NCBI GenBank assembly: GCA_013407085.1
Contig: JACCGJ010023477.1
Coordinates: forward strand, 62,001 to 126,000
Source of the DNA: Atriophallophorus winterbourni
Lineage: Eukaryota; Platyhelminthes; Trematoda; Plagiorchiida; Microphallidae
Direction: 5' to 3'
Length of the DNA stretch: 64,000 nucleotides
Shown here: piece after piece, positions 11,390 through 23,443 of the stretch
Numbering within the stretch: position 1 is the first letter of the stretch
Layout: each line of letters begins with the position of its first letter
Notes under the pieces: generated by a model
What the model was told of the DNA's origin: nothing
Seen by the model: the letters and a program-made list of their open reading frames with translations, nothing else
Database searches by the model: none
Translations under genes and position numbers: made by a program

Positions 11390-12345
11390 CATTTAAGTTG
11401 TTGTTGGCCTCCTTTGGTCGATATTGACCATGGATCTACATCACAATCGCAGGAATGTTTATGTTCTACAGCTTTTGGAATGACTAAACAGTCCGATTCG
11501 GGAGGAACAATCTCTCCCACAGCGCTGGCAACGAAAGTCAGATATCGGCTGTATTGCATCAGTTGCACGCCGGCGGCGTGATCTACTTTCAGCAGCCAAG
11601 AGCTGTATCTGCTCCTCCCCAGCTTATAGACGACACATTACACAATGCCTCTAATGTGAGCGGTCAAGAGCAAGTTCTACCCAACTGGCCGGGTCGAAGC
11701 CAAGAGCTTTCATATCTCTTTTGCAAACGTATTTGTACCGCAAATGCGGTCTGTCTAATCGTTGATTTCCTAGTTGCAACTCACCATGAGGTAGATCTTT
11801 CGGAATACTACCATTTTCTATTCTGTAGACACGACGAAGCCACCGCAGGCGGCGCTGTCGCAATAGGGTGAACATACTCTGTAGACCCGAATTTGAATGC
11901 ACTTCAGCATCAGTCACTCTGACCATCCACGATATGTTCAAGATACGACGGATTCTTCGTAGATGGAAAGCATTCAGCTTGCGTTCGTGTCTTGCGTAGG
12001 TGGTACAGGTTTCTCTGCCATGCAGTAAAGCATTTAGTACACACGCGCTGTATACCATCAGCTTTGTCTTTACAGTCAGCTTGCGGTTACCCCAAACATG
12101 AGAGTTCAATCGGGACAGAATGACAGCTGCTTTGACAATCCGCTTATCAATCTTCGTGTCTAGCGAGAAGTTGTCCGCAATGGTTGAACCAAGATATGTG
12201 AAATGATATACTGATTGAAGCTGACAGTTTGGCATTCACGTATATCTTTGTTTAATTACAATTTTTACTATGTGCATCAATGTACGTTTTTGGGGGTGTC
12301 TGTAACTCGTGCCTTTTACCCGAATATAATCTATGAATAATTTTA
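11390..12345 (-). mobile_element. RTE copy with inverted 5' part (twin-priming structure)
   Basis: 12235 down to 11651 is a clean minus-strand frame of 194 codons matching the RTE C-terminal region: HFTYLGSTIADN, AVILSRLNS, YSACVLNALLHG, RRLRWLRRVYRIENG and DPASW. It runs on, with a break, to the terminal finger and early 3' UTR at about 11397. At 12236 the sequence switches strand: 12240-12345 is the rest of the RTE 3' UTR on the plus strand (the same TTTTACCCG...ATCTATGAATAA end as at 59850-59880). Inverted body plus correctly oriented 3' end, joined by their upstream ends, is what twin priming produces. Confidence 0.7.
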
Positions 12346-12544
12346 TATATAAATAAAATGTTAAATGCATTCCGTTTAAGGATATTTCGTAACTAGACTG
12401 AGTTACAAATACGGTTATTCTCCCCGAGTTTGATCTGCGAAACATGTCTGCTCTAAACGGAAAACGTCACCCAAACTAAATTGTTCATATCCCAAGAATT
12501 GAAACCAACGTATTTCAAGAGGTCTAAACTAAGAGAAGTTAAAT

Positions 12545-12700
12545 TTAGGAATGTGTTGCTCACATCCCCATCCCTTAACACATTACTCTGGTCATTCACA
12601 AGCGCCTTGTGTGCTTTGACCAAGAATCACTTTGTGATTCTGTGTCTGAACATCGTGGTTCGTTGTACGAACCCTATATAACAGTTGGCATACAAGTATA
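12545..12700 (+). repeat. Dispersed repeat with TTGCTCACATCC and GTGATTCTGTGT blocks
   Basis: TGTTGCTCACATCC at 12552 and CTTTGTGATTCTGTGTCTGAAC at about 12628, followed by a GTACGAACCCTATATAACAG-like end, recur elsewhere. Related copies lie at 11165-11180 with 11330-11395, 33200-33265, 35499-35530, 36095-36190 and 55305-55345. It is a non-coding dispersed repeat. At 35.5 kb it is joined to a hammerhead motif, so a PLE or ribozyme-bearing repeat is likely. The family cannot be named from sequence alone. Confidence 0.45.
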
Positions 12701-12759
12701 ATCTTGTTTAAATTTAGGAAATTTCACTCAAACAGGCCACGTCTAGGGTAGAAAGACGT

Positions 12760-12965
12760 CTTCACGTCTGGGGCATGAAGACGTTAGTAAATGTGATTGA
12801 AAACAGTTTTTGCCCTGTGGATTTTTACCTGATTCCTAAACTGCTCAGTAGGCCAACTAATCTCGTTTTTGCTACATATGTTATTCGTAATTCCCATATT
12901 ATTCTGTGGTTTTCAAAGCTTTATGCTTTTTAAACCATTAAATTGAATTGAATTGAATTGAATTT
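12760..12965 (+). mobile_element. CR1-A 3' UTR, severely 5'-truncated insertion
   Basis: Only the last 200 bp of CR1-A are present: the GAAAACAGTTTTTGCCC start, the ATATTATTCTGTGGTTTT block, TTTTTAAACCATTAAA and an ATTGA tail to 12965. It has the same layout as the ends at 32300-32512 and 55140-55305. No coding sequence remains. Confidence 0.8.
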
Positions 12966-13233
12966 GATATTTAACTTGTGGACAGGGAAGATATAGTTTG
13001 TGACTGCTACATTTGAACAAATAGTGTAAACTTTGTTAAAACTATCAACGCTGAACGGAGAGGAGTTTTAGCTGTATTACGAACCTGGCTGTGGTTATTA
13101 TAGCAACGATTTTAACGAACGAATTTTAGCGTAAAATAATGTTAGAGGGCGTGAAGTGTGAAATAAATATATATGATTTCGATCTATATCCTTGAACAAC
13201 AACGAGTGAGTAATATGAGCACCATCAACTTAC

Positions 13234-13465
13234 AACATTTCGGTATATCACAGTATTGTTTCTCGCCTCGAGAGCCGACCCCTTAAAACGTATAACACCA
13301 CGGTTGCATACGACTTCCGCCGGGATTTCGACAGGATTTGAATTTGTCCAATCGGCTGTCCGAACTTTTCAGTGTGATTGGCGTCGTTCCGTTTTCGACG
13401 AATCGAAAGCGCACCCGACGCCCGGGAATTTGATTCGCGTTAGGCAGTCGCCAAATTTTACACGG
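13234..13465 (-). pseudogene. Exon 3: second half of kringle 2, with in-frame TAA
   Basis: The minus-strand acceptor (TTCATATTGTAG|CC at 13466/13465) and donor (AAATGTT|GTAAGT at 13234/13233) enclose 232 bases. Starting in phase 0 the exon reads PCKIW (second cysteine plus tryptophan), KSCRNPGG, QPWCYTF, then TAA at 13285-13283. It continues in the same frame to GEKQYCDIPKC and exits in phase 1. These are kringle cysteines 2 to 6 in order. The phase-0 start fits the phase-0 end of exon 2 at 18555. One nonsense codon in an otherwise well-kept exon could be a true null or pseudogene, a polymorphism or a sequence error. Confidence 0.7.
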
Positions 13466-13639
13466 CTACAATATGAAAAATAAATTTGTCGGTGATACAT
13501 ACTGCGTTATAATGTTCACTTCATTGTGGTGCTCACTTTCTCCGCACTCATACATCAAATCCGGTTTTCTCATTGTTTGCATTTAACAAGACATAATGTT
13601 GTTCCATAAGTTGATAGTGATATGTATGTAACCGAACGT

Positions 13640-13875
13640 GCATTCTTGATGAAAAGTGATTCAAGTGAAATCAATTAGAGTATGCTTAGGGTAACGCTTC
13701 ACTTCTGGCACGAGAGCTACGTCAGACCAAGTTGATAGAGTGCTACAAAAACATGATCCTTGACACAATAATCACCGTTGCTAAGTCGAAGCTTTTGTGT
13801 CAGAAGCTATACATTGCACAAAGCTTGCTCTAACCGATTAAACCCGAGTATCTTCGCATTGTTTTAAGAATTTTT
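13640..13875. mobile_element. PLE terminal-repeat relic, inverted arms
   Basis: The left part (13665-13735) has the string ATCAATTAGAGTATGCTTAGG then GTAACGCTTCACTTCTGGCA. This matches the PLE terminal sequence at 30970-31030 and 51785-51850. The right part (13785-13870) carries the reverse complement (GCTCTAACCGATTAAA). Two diverged arms around a short centre is the same layout as at 51716-52280. The hammerhead core is damaged (CTGACGT for CTGACGA). Confidence 0.5.
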
Positions 13876-13879
13876 ATCA

Positions 13880-15190
13880 TGTTTTTTTTTATCATGTTCA
13901 GAGAAAGTTTATCGTTAGCTATTAGCTAAATATTACATTGGTTCATAAATGATTGCAAACACATGACGAGTTTTCCGTAACTGTAGCGCATACATCTGCT
14001 ACGAAAACACTTGCTTCCTGCATAAAATTTAAGGTGGTTGAATAGTTTTACATCAGCTGTACCTTCGAATTGTTTAGACCTCTCGCCTTTTGTGAAAATC
14101 AATACAAAGATTATAAATTTGACAATTGCTGGATTTTCATTTTGATAATTATGGGATTTCTATACAAGAAGACATGCAAGTACAGCGTAGGAATGTGAAA
14201 GTTTGAATCTTAATTAGAATCCTGATTATATGAATTAATAGGTGGATAATGTGAGTATAACTTGGATGTTCGTTGAAACTTTTGCGTTTTGAAAATTCGT
14301 TTTTACATTTTTGACTACTCTTAAGTACCAAATCTGTCAAAATATAACCCAAGATAATCACCAATATATCAAGTTGAGAATACGAAAAATAAATTTAATG
14401 TATTCGTTTAAACGAATTTTTAGCTTTCAGAATAATTTCATCACAAACTTCTAATAAAATAACGATTAAGTAACGACCTCAGGTTACTATTTGTAAACTG
14501 TACGATATATCTTGTCTGTCGATAAAATGTTGATAAATTGAATGTAGGCCCGAAAGCAATTTCACCAAGTTAAATGACTTGGGGCTTTATTAATTAGCTC
14601 TTGTTTTAAGTCACTTACAAATTTCACGAACAAAGTTCTGAGCAGTAGACCTTGAAATGTTTCATCTGACATGTTTCATTTCCAGATAAGAGCAACGCTC
14701 AATTCGATAGATAATTGAAGCAAGTAACTTCAAGTTATATAATGGTCTAAAAACTCATTTTGTTCTACAACGAACGTCGAATAGTTATAATTAAAATGCA
14801 AGTAGGTGATTCGTAAGCTAAAATTAGAATATGCTTTGAATAAATATTTGATAAACAAAGATTTCGTTTGAAGTCGTCTACTTTGATCCCAAAATTCATG
14901 CCAGTTCTTTGAATGGGTAACGTTTCCGGGCAATTTTTTTCAAGACAAACAGACACGAAGAGAATCAATAATTTATTCCGGAGGTTACAATGAAATCGGG
15001 TATCGCCGGCTTATGATTGTTGAAGCAAGAGTACAAAATGATTTTGCGTATGAAATGATCCATTAAAGGATGATTTGGATTATGGTGCATTGATTGATTA
15101 AGTCTGCATATTACTACGAATTGGAATGTCGAACGAATTCAGGTAAGCTACCGTTACTGCATTAGACTTGTTTTGCAAACCAAACAGCGA
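13880..15190. other. No recognisable feature
   Basis: AT-rich intronic-looking sequence. I find no convincing exon or transposon domain. A GC-richer plus-strand frame follows at 15196-15437 (it contains LKCACCQHRLI) and is not assignable; it may be the edge of a CR1 ORF1. Confidence 0.45.
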
Positions 15191-15639
15191 CTTTCTTGGC
15201 CGTTGTATTATTTTGGTATCATCGTTCAGCCGCTAGAATAGCCGAAATTAACCCCGGACTAGCCGCGAGCAAGTACAGACGACGTATAGCATGGATACAC
15301 TTAGCAAGCATAGACGACGTCACGGTCCATACACCGCCAAAGCTAGAACTAGCCCGACCGTTAAAATGTGCATGCTGTCAGCATCGTCTAATTTCAACAG
15401 CCGAGATCAGTTTTCGAAGCTCGTGGAGGGAATATGAATGTTAATGGGATTAGCATATCCCGTACCTCGGATTGTTGTCTCAAAGGGATAAGGATGAAAA
15501 GCTTTCCATCAGTTCGCATGCTGTTTCTATCCTAGATGCGCGATGCAGCGACAGATCACAGAAATCCTCAAAATCTAATGTCAATAAATGCGATATTTTA
15601 AATATAAAAAACTTCTCAAGTGTAACCGGTACGTTGGAC

Positions 15640-17440
15640 TATAATTTTAATGTTACGACGGAAAGACAGAACTTACTTACTACGACTGGAACTACATCCA
15701 CTGCTCTGGAAGCCGCTAATGAACTCGCTCAATTTTACTCTAGAGTGTTCCACTTTAACGAGCGCATTTGCTACGATATGCCTGCATTCAGATTACAAAT
15801 TAACACAATACTGGCAATCGCTATGAAACTCGAGAGTGTCCTGGTAAGGCTACTCAGGTTAAGTACAAAAAATCCCAGGGTGCTGATGAAATAACAACTT
15901 TCCTCCTAATACAATGCGCCCATGCTCTGTTCTCACCACTCTCTAATCTCTTCAGCCTGTCACTGAGTTGCAGCAAGGTTTCTACTGAGTGGAAAAATGG
16001 ATTAATCATTGCGATATACAAAGGCGGGAATCGATCCGATGTGTCTAAATTCAGACCAGTTACATTGTTGTCAGTGGTCTCTATTGTTCTAGAACGATTT
16101 GTAGCTGACGAACTCATCAAACATTTGGAACAAAATAAGATTCTTTCCATCTAACAGCACGAATTCTGGACAAGACACTCATGTCACATCGATCTTCTCG
16201 TAACCCTTGATAAATGGACTCGAACCGTGGATAATGGATACCCTATCCGTGCATGTTACTTGGATATGTCTAAAGCTTTTGACCGTCTTAACCACGGCAT
16301 ACTGCTACAGAAATTAGAGCAGCTTCTGGTGGGCGTCAGATTATTGCCCTGGATACAGGATTACTTGAATGGTAGAGTTGATGGTGCACTATCCAGCCCA
16401 GTAGAAGTTACAAATGGCGTATATCAAGGCTCAGTATTGGGCCCAAAACTCTTCGTGGTGAACGCGAACGATATACATGAAATAGTGTGAGGCAAAATCA
16501 TTTTATTTGCGGATGGCATCAAAGTCTGGATTAGCGTACGTACCATAGAATATCTCCAAATTCTACAAAAAGATCTCGAAGCACTTCATACGTTACGAAA
16601 CTGCCTACCACTCAACATCCAAAAATGTAAAATGCTGAAGGTCGGTAAATCATTCGAATTCACATACTCTAAGGGATGTCAGCAACTTTTAATGTGTTAC
16701 GGAAAATAAAGACCTTGGTGTGTGGATTAGCAGTAACTTGAAGTCTTCACTACAGTATTCTGTGCTATAAAAAATGTCCTGCCAAAGCTTAGAACTGCTA
16801 AGTAGGATCTTCGGTAGTTCTACAAAGCAGATACTCCCATGGATAATTAACACCTATATCCGGCCAATAGTGGAGTAAGCTGTTCAAGCATGGTCTTCTT
16901 CGTTGCAAAAGGACATCACCTTGCTGCGACGTGTATACCACCACGCTACAAAGCTGGTGACCGGACTATATACCAGGCCATACGAGGAGAGGATTGCAAC
17001 TCTGAACCTGTTTGACTTTTCGTACCGTCGTCTCAGGGGTGACTTGCTCCTGCTGTTCAGCATTCTGCATACAGTGGATCACCCACATGAACACCTGTTT
17101 CATCGGTAACAAGCACGTGGTAGCAGATCATAGGGCTACAAGTTAATTATTCCGCTCTCTATACCAAATTGTCGGAGGTTTTTCTTTTCTGTCCGAGTTT
17201 GTTTTCTATGGAACTCTCTGCCCTCACATATCATTTGCGTGTCAAGCCTGAACATTTTCAAGGCTGAACTTGACAAGTATCTGTTGATCAAATCCAACCT
17301 GGCACCTAAATATACCCGCTGACTTTCCGTATTAATGAAGACATTTCGCTGTGTTTATGCATTCCCCATATTTTTCAATCCATGGTTACTTTAATGTATT
17401 TGATTTTTGGATCATTAAAACTTTGAATTACTTGGATTAC
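15640..17440 (+). mobile_element. CR1-B-like copy, reverse transcriptase to 3' tail, decayed
   Basis: Broken frames give the RT in order. They are ALEAANELAQFYSRVF near 15705-15760, CYLDMSKAFDRLNHG near 16255-16295, YQGSVLGP near 16420-16445 and a palm motif FADG (FADD with the second Asp lost) near 16506. The C-terminal domain follows (LLRRVYHHATKLV at 16920-16960; VRVCFLWNSLP near 17195). The tail is CTTTGAATTACTTGGATTAC near 17421. The stops and the palm change rule out activity. It sits in the intron between kringle exons 2 and 3. Confidence 0.8.
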
Positions 17441-17859
17441 TTTGAAGTATAAATAGCCTTGGGTGTGCTAGTAGAACACGTATTACTAACATGATACAAG
17501 AGCCGATGGTAATTGCATTTTGCCATCGCAAATATGTAAATTATTCAAAGTTATTGGGTCTTGCACCCAGTGCATGTTATTACGACTAATATGCTGCAAT
17601 TTCTTTTTGCACAAATTTTGAAAATACGGAAATGATACCCATGTTTAGTCGATTTGGTGGACAGACCATCGCTGCACTACACAAGTCTTTCCGTTTCAGT
17701 GTATGGATAGGATGTTTCAAATGAAAGTCTGATCAGTCTGGAAGGAATGTAGTAAAAATATTCGTGTCTAACTTGAGTGAACACAGCGATGGAAGATCAA
17801 TTTGAATTTTCGAAATATGTCTGTTCATGTGAACTAAATTTTAATAACATAGTAGTTTT

Positions 17860-18060
17860 TAGGCAAAAGAGATATGAAAGCTCTGGGCATTGACACTGCT
17901 AGTTGGGAAGATCTTGCTCTTGACTGCTCACATTGAAGGTATTGTGTATAGCGTCGCCTGCGAGCTGGAGAGGAACAGATACAGCTCTTGGCTGCTGAAC
18001 GCAGATCACGGTCAAGGTCAATTGACACTACAGCTAATTCTTGCGTGGCTGAACGTGTGA
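17860..18060 (+). mobile_element. RTE C-terminal fragment
   Basis: The plus strand gives KRDMKALGIDTASWEDLAL and, after two stops, RRLRAGEEQIQLLAAERRSR. This is the penultimate part of the RTE protein at 59460-59600. It has no finger or 3' UTR. Confidence 0.7.
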
Positions 18061-18092
18061 AAATGGTGCATAAAGCTAATTAGGTTGCAAAA

Positions 18093-18305
18093 TTAAATGA
18101 ACATTATGCGGAATTTTTCCTTAACTGTCCGTCGCAGCGCTGAGTACCATTTTGTGGACATTTCAGCAACGTCTGTCTCGTAAACCGCTTGTGTTCCATC
18201 TTTAGTGACCCCAACTGCCTTTGCATCCAAATGTTCAATATAAGGCTTAATACTACGCTGTAGTGCATCTAAATTGTTAAAGTAGACATTGTTACCAGTT
18301 TCCAA
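18093..18305 (-). mobile_element. PLE fragment, C-terminal end of GIY-YIG domain
   Basis: A 70-codon frame contains LQRSIKPYIEHLDAKAV and VAEMSTKWYSALR. These correspond to the blocks RRGIKQFSERLHEEAVELA and GAKFSTIWGPALM of the PLE at 31740-31890. The catalytic GIY and YIG part is absent. Confidence 0.55.
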
Positions 18306-18483
18306 AATATGTTTAGCAAATAATGAGTCCTACGCGCCCTCTCATCATGTGGACGCTTCTTAAGGCACTTCTTTTGCTTTTCAATCCTCATGTGAACTTC
18401 AATGGTAATCCTCCCAGATGTACACACCGAAACCATCGTTACTCTTGATTCCATACACACAATGGTTAGAGCTGTCAAAGGTA

Positions 18484-18515
18484 ATTTATATATATATATA
18501 TATATCTATATAATT
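18484..18515. repeat. (AT)n microsatellite
   Basis: A run of alternating T and A lies between the degenerate stretch below 18480 and kringle exon 2. Confidence 0.9.
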
Positions 18516-18554
18516 AAAAAAGGAATAAAGATTCATGAAAGCAAATAAGCTTAC

Positions 18555-18628
18555 CGTGCCATCAATCGTACGATCTTGGTCACCATGATAATTCTCTCCA
18601 TTTCCTTCGTAACATTCGACGTCTTGTG
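18555..18628 (-). CDS. Exon 2: first half of kringle 2
   Basis: The minus-strand acceptor (ATTTCAATTCAG|CA at 18629/18628) and donor (GGCACG|GTAAGC at 18555/18554) flank 74 bases. Entered in phase 1 it encodes QDVECYEGNGENYHGD and ends IDGT in phase 0. C-Y-x-G-N-G-x-x-Y-x-G is the start of a kringle, with the first of six cysteines. Its phase-1 entry fits exon 1 (28373) and its phase-0 exit fits exon 3 (13465). Splitting a kringle over two exons is known from plasminogen-type genes. A closer downstream partner at 18340-18480 was considered and rejected. Confidence 0.7.
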
Positions 18629-18879
18629 CTGAATTGAAATAATTATTTCATGTAAGCGTTTTGATATGTATTTTATTATTTTTGAACGTGGATAATTTGG
18701 CTTTTAGAAACGACGAACGAATTGAAAGAAGGCAAAAAATTTATTCAGTTCTGAAAACAAATTTCTACAATAAAATATGTTTCGTGCCTTACCCGGTATT
18801 TGCATTAAAGTTCACACATTCAAGTTGTTTTATTGATTTATCGGTTTAATAATCTAAAAAGCAAATACTCTAGAGTTTC

Positions 18880-21800
18880 TGTTCTGTTCTGCTTGGCTCC
18901 TTCGGTCGATAAAGATAATGAACGTACATCACAAACGCATGATTGTTTCATGCCCCACAGCATTTCGAATGACTAAACAGTCTGCTTCAAGAAGAACGAT
19001 CTCTCACGTAGCGCTCGCAGCGATAGGCCGTACTTGGTCGATCGACGTCAGTTGCACGCCGGCTGCGTGATCTGATTTCAACCGCCAAGAGATGTATCTA
19101 CTAATCTCCGCTTGCAGACGACGCTTTACGCAATGCCACCAAATGGAGCAGTCAAGATCAAGTTCTTTCCAACTCGTGTGGTCAAAGTCAAGATTTTCAA
19201 CATCTATTTTGAAAACGTAATTGATAAGCAAGTGCTTTCTGTTTTAAGGGCGACTTCCTGATTTCAACTCGCCGTTTATAGATCTGTTGGATTACGAACA
19301 TTTTCCATTATATAGATGTGGCCAAGCCACCGCAGGCTGCGCTGTCGTTTAAAATACGATGGATGCTTCGTAGATGAAAAGCATTCAGCTTCCGTTCGTG
19401 TTTTGCGTGGATGGTCCAGGTCTCACTGCCGTGCATTAGAGCATTTAGTACGCACGCGCTGTATACGATCATTTTTGTCTGCATAGTCAACTTGCGGTTG
19501 ATCCAAACACGAGAGTTCAAGCGGGACAAAATAACAGTTGCTGTGCCAATCCACATATTAATCTCCGTGTCTAAATAGAGATTATCCATAAAGGTTGAAC
19601 CAATATATGTGAATTGATGTGATGGTACAAGCTGACAGTTTCCAACAGTGATGATTGGAGGCGATACAATCCCATTTGTCAAAGATTTTGTCTTGCTCAT
19701 GCTGATTGTTCCACCAAAGTCTTAACATGCCGACAAAAACAGTCCATTAGTGACTGGAGGTGTTCTTGGAAGTGAGAAATAATGTATGCATTGTCGGCAA
19801 ACAGCAGGTCATGGATTATCACATCCCATACCAAGGTTTGTGCTCTCAACCAGTTCAGTTTAGAAGCTTGTCATCACTTCGCGTGCGTAGGTGAATGCCT
19901 TCTGTTCTCGTACTAAAGGCGTGTTTCAGAAGTTGAGGCAAGAAAATGCCGCACAGCGTGGGAGCGAGAAAACACAATTGTTTGACGCCACGGCGAATTT
20001 CAAAGGCTCTAAACGAAAACCATTAAATTCAACTGAGCCCTCCATGCCTGAGTGGAACGAAATAAGGAGTTTGATCAGCCTTGGGGGAAGCTTATCAGAT
20101 CAACAATTTTGCAAAGACTTTACCTCCTGACATAGTCGAATGCCTCCGTGAATCAATCAAAACAGTGTATAATTGCATGCGCTTTTCCCGACACTTTTCC
20201 TAAAGTTCCCTCAGTGAGAAGATCATGTCATCGGTTGATCTTACTCTGCTAAAGACAAATTGAGATTCAGAGTAAACCTTTACAGCCAAAAATTGTAGCC
20301 GGATCTGTAAGACTTTAACAATTAATTTGCGTACAATATTCATAAGTGAGGTTCCTCTGTAATTGTTGCAGTCACCTCTATCACACTTTTTCTCAAATAG
20401 CGTGATGAACTTCGTGTCTCGCATCTTTTGTGGGACACACTCCTACTGCCAGCACTAAATTCAAATGGTGAAAACGCTGTAATAATGCTGTTCTACAGCA
20501 TTTGATGAGCTCAGGTGGAATTCTGTGGTCACCAGAGGCCTTCCCATTCGCTAATGAGTCGATTGCCCTATTAAGATCATCAAGAATAGTGTGAGTATCT
20601 AGATGTCCAATGGTTGACAACCGCTCAAAATTTTCAAGAACTTGCGGTAAAACCATACTGTCTTTTAAAGCAGAGAGAGGAGAAGTGCGCTACCCATCTT
20701 TCCATCTGCTGAGTTTTGTCGATAATCGGGTTACCAGATACAGACTTGATGGTAGCGGTTTTAAGTTTGTCTGGAGCAATGGCTCTTTTGATCCCATCAA
20801 ACATTCTGCGAAAATTTCCAGTATCCGCAGCGTTTTTGAAACTAACGCTAATTTGAGTCCAAAAGTCATTTGCACATCGTCTTGCAGTCTGTCGGACTTT
20901 ATTTTTAGTTGCTCTTAGAAGTCGTAAGTTTTCTTATGTCGGCATACCTTTGAACTTCGTGTATGCTGACCGTTTCTCGTCCAACACAGCAGTCATCTCA
21001 GAGGCTTTTGCCTCGAACCAGTCGCTCTGTCGAGCTTTCTTCGGACCGAAAGTTGCAAGTGCGAATCAGCAAATGCAGCTTGTTATCTACGTCAAGTTTT
21101 CTGAAATCGAGTCGAGTGGGGCTGTCTTGCTGAAGTCGGCTCTGAAGGCTATTGCAAATGGCGCAGCTAGATTAAGTTCGCACATTCGAGTGACGTGTAT
21201 TCTTTGCTTTGCAGACAATTTGGTGCGGCGAAATCTCGTGTGGGGAAGCTTCCGTTTTGCACAAACCAGAGAATGTTTGGTGTCGAAGTCTGTGATTTAA
21301 TAAGATCTGATGAGGACTACACTTGTTATATTTGTGCGCCTAACAAAAATAAGATCACGCTGATGACAATGCTCAGATCAAGGATGTTTCCAAGAGATTT
21401 ATGCGCGGTTTTTTTAAAGAAAGCGTTACTGACATAAAGACTGAAGTGTGCGCACAGTTCTGAAAGGTTTTGATCATTTTCATTGGTTTTAATTACTGCA
21501 AAACTTCCGAGAGAGTTTTGCCAAGACTAGATATCTGCACAAGCTCTAGTATTGAAATCACCCAATAACACTACAAAGTTTTCCAGTGTACCGTTTTTCA
21601 GGATTGTTGTGAGTTTATGATAAGAAGCGTCTTTTTCAGCAAGCGTCGTAGAAAGCGTCGGTACATAAACGTTGACCAACGTAATGGTACCAGTAATGAA
21701 CTTCGGATTTAGAGTACAAATCCGTTTGCTCTCGCTGCTGCTTGATTCAGCTGCTTTTAATAGGCTGTTTCACATGGCAAACCCAACTCCATGCAGTCCA

Positions 21801-22690
21801 GACTCATCAGAAAAATGTGTAATCCCTTTCTGTTAGCTTACCAGTGTCTGGTAATCGTGCCCCTTGAGGGGCAGTCACGACGATATTCAACCATTTAGCT
21901 CATTGTTAATAACAGCTGATTATCTTACGCCTCTGATATTCGAGACGTCTTCATGAAATCCTGGGAGCGTGGACCGGACATTCCAGATTCCCTGTTTTCG
22001 AGCTGACATTTGTTGTTTAGTTATTCGTTTCGCTGGTGCGGAAAAATACAGTCTACTTGTCGGTTGATTCCTAATCCCAGTGCCCCCAACGAGGATAACA
22101 GATCGTGGCGAGATGGCAGCCTATTGACTGGGGTCTTCCCAGCTTGAAATAGCCATCCAATGAGATCTACAAATCTCTCCCACCGTCGAAAGCATCCCCA
22201 GGCGCTGAACTTTACTCCAGCCGAGCCATAGTTTTTAACCGGTATCTGCTGCTTCTCGTGTTATTATCCATAGAAGCGGAATGAAGTGTCCTCTACATTT
22301 GTGGTTGATATGTACGCCAGGGCATTTCAATATAAGGAACTAGCTGTTGCTCGTGCAGCAAGTGCTCCCTCTCCACTGCACCACTTGAACTAAAGGAACA
22401 GCTAGGCTGATACGCAATGAGTTAGTAGGACGAAGTTGAATACAACTTCGGACTGCATAACGGGAATCTGGCTCTGGATATTTTCTTGAGGTTGACTCCC
22501 GAAGACTTTTCCATGATTAGATCTAGCCACAAGGCAGCGTAGCTTTGAGATAAGGGTTTTTTCCTCGAATGGACCACCTTAGTGGATTTACGAGCTCCGC
22601 ATGCCCGAAGCAACTTGATTTTGTGTCACTAGTCAGCCGCCTTCTCCCCTTCTCCTGTCCATAGAAGTATTTTCGCCGGGTCACGCATCC
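18880..22690 (-). mobile_element. RTE copy, nearly full length but decayed
   Basis: The minus strand follows the RTE at 55770-59885 over its whole length. Leader sequence with the GACCCGGCG block lies near 22680, TWNVRSMLPGFHEDVSN near 21960-22010, and endonuclease relics in 21400-21950. RT pieces include NGKASGDHRIPPELIKC near 20510-20560 and CNNYRGTSLMNIV near 20340-20375. The C-terminal frame of 130 codons is at 19308-19700 (FTYIGSTFMDN, YSACVLNALMHG), with the last part at 19004-19231. Dozens of stops exclude function. It lies in the large first intron of the kringle gene. Confidence 0.75.
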
Positions 22691-22699
22691 CGTTATAAA

Positions 22700-23400
22700 T
22701 ATTGGGTATTTATACAAGGAACATTTATCTTCTATGTCAAGGCATGCGGATTTTAGTCGTAATGTCTTTATTGCATGCTAAAAATGCATGTGAATGTGCA
22801 ATTTTGCTCAATCAATTAAGTTGAACACAATCCCCATATGCGCTAACTTGTTGTGCACAGGTTAGGCAAATTCACACAACAGATATTTCAATGTTCAAGC
22901 TTGGTTTACCATTTCACTACTGTCTTGAGCTACGTGGATCCTGATATCGCTGTTTCTCCTTGATTAACGCAAACAGCATTAAACTGTCATGGTGTGTGTG
23001 TGAGAGAGATTCAAGGTGTTGCTTGGTCTTCCGCAGATCCTTTGTGCTAATCTTAGTATTAGTGGCTTCCATGTATAATTTGCCAACTAATAATATATTT
23101 TTCCATGGTTTGATGAAATTGATCTTACTGCCACCAGCTAATTACGGTAAACAGCCCGAAACATGTCTGTAACGTGTAGTTGCGTGGCTTTGAACACCCC
23201 AAATATTGAATGATTTGACATGGCTCCAAACCCGTGCGATAAAGCACAACAAAACCTTGTTCAGAATGTGGACTCTCAACAGTTAAATACAAAACGTTTA
23301 ATTTTAGTGGCATCATTGTAAACAATGTTTTGTTACGAAGATGGTGTTTAATTGGCTAAATAGACTGGAAATTTATTTTCAAATATACTCATCGGACACG
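22700..23400. other. No recognisable feature
   Basis: Short frames only, plus a brief GTGTGTGTGTGAGAGAGA stretch near 22995. I cannot assign anything. Confidence 0.45.
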
Positions 23401-23404
23401 GTCA

Positions 23405-23405
<1 letters not shown>

Positions 23406-23440
<35 letters not shown>
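23406..23440. repeat. (AT)n microsatellite at the 3' break of a CR1-B copy
   Basis: About 35 bases of perfect AT alternation lie exactly where the CR1-B copy stops matching its twin (43306). The microsatellite may mark the breakpoint or have grown there. Confidence 0.9.

Positions 23441-23443
<3 letters not shown>

Noticed and set aside
13262..13288. A tiny intron (GT...AG, 23 bases) removing the TAA of exon 3
   Set aside because: Its removal would shift the frame away from the KQYCDIPKC end, and 23 bases is too short for a normal intron.
18340..18482. Second half of a kringle next to exon 2 (it contains CVWNQE after a CAG acceptor)
   Set aside because: It has TAA twice and TGA in the needed phase and no CRNP/PWC order. 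The exon at 13465-13234 fits in phase and motif, so this is at most a dead duplicate.
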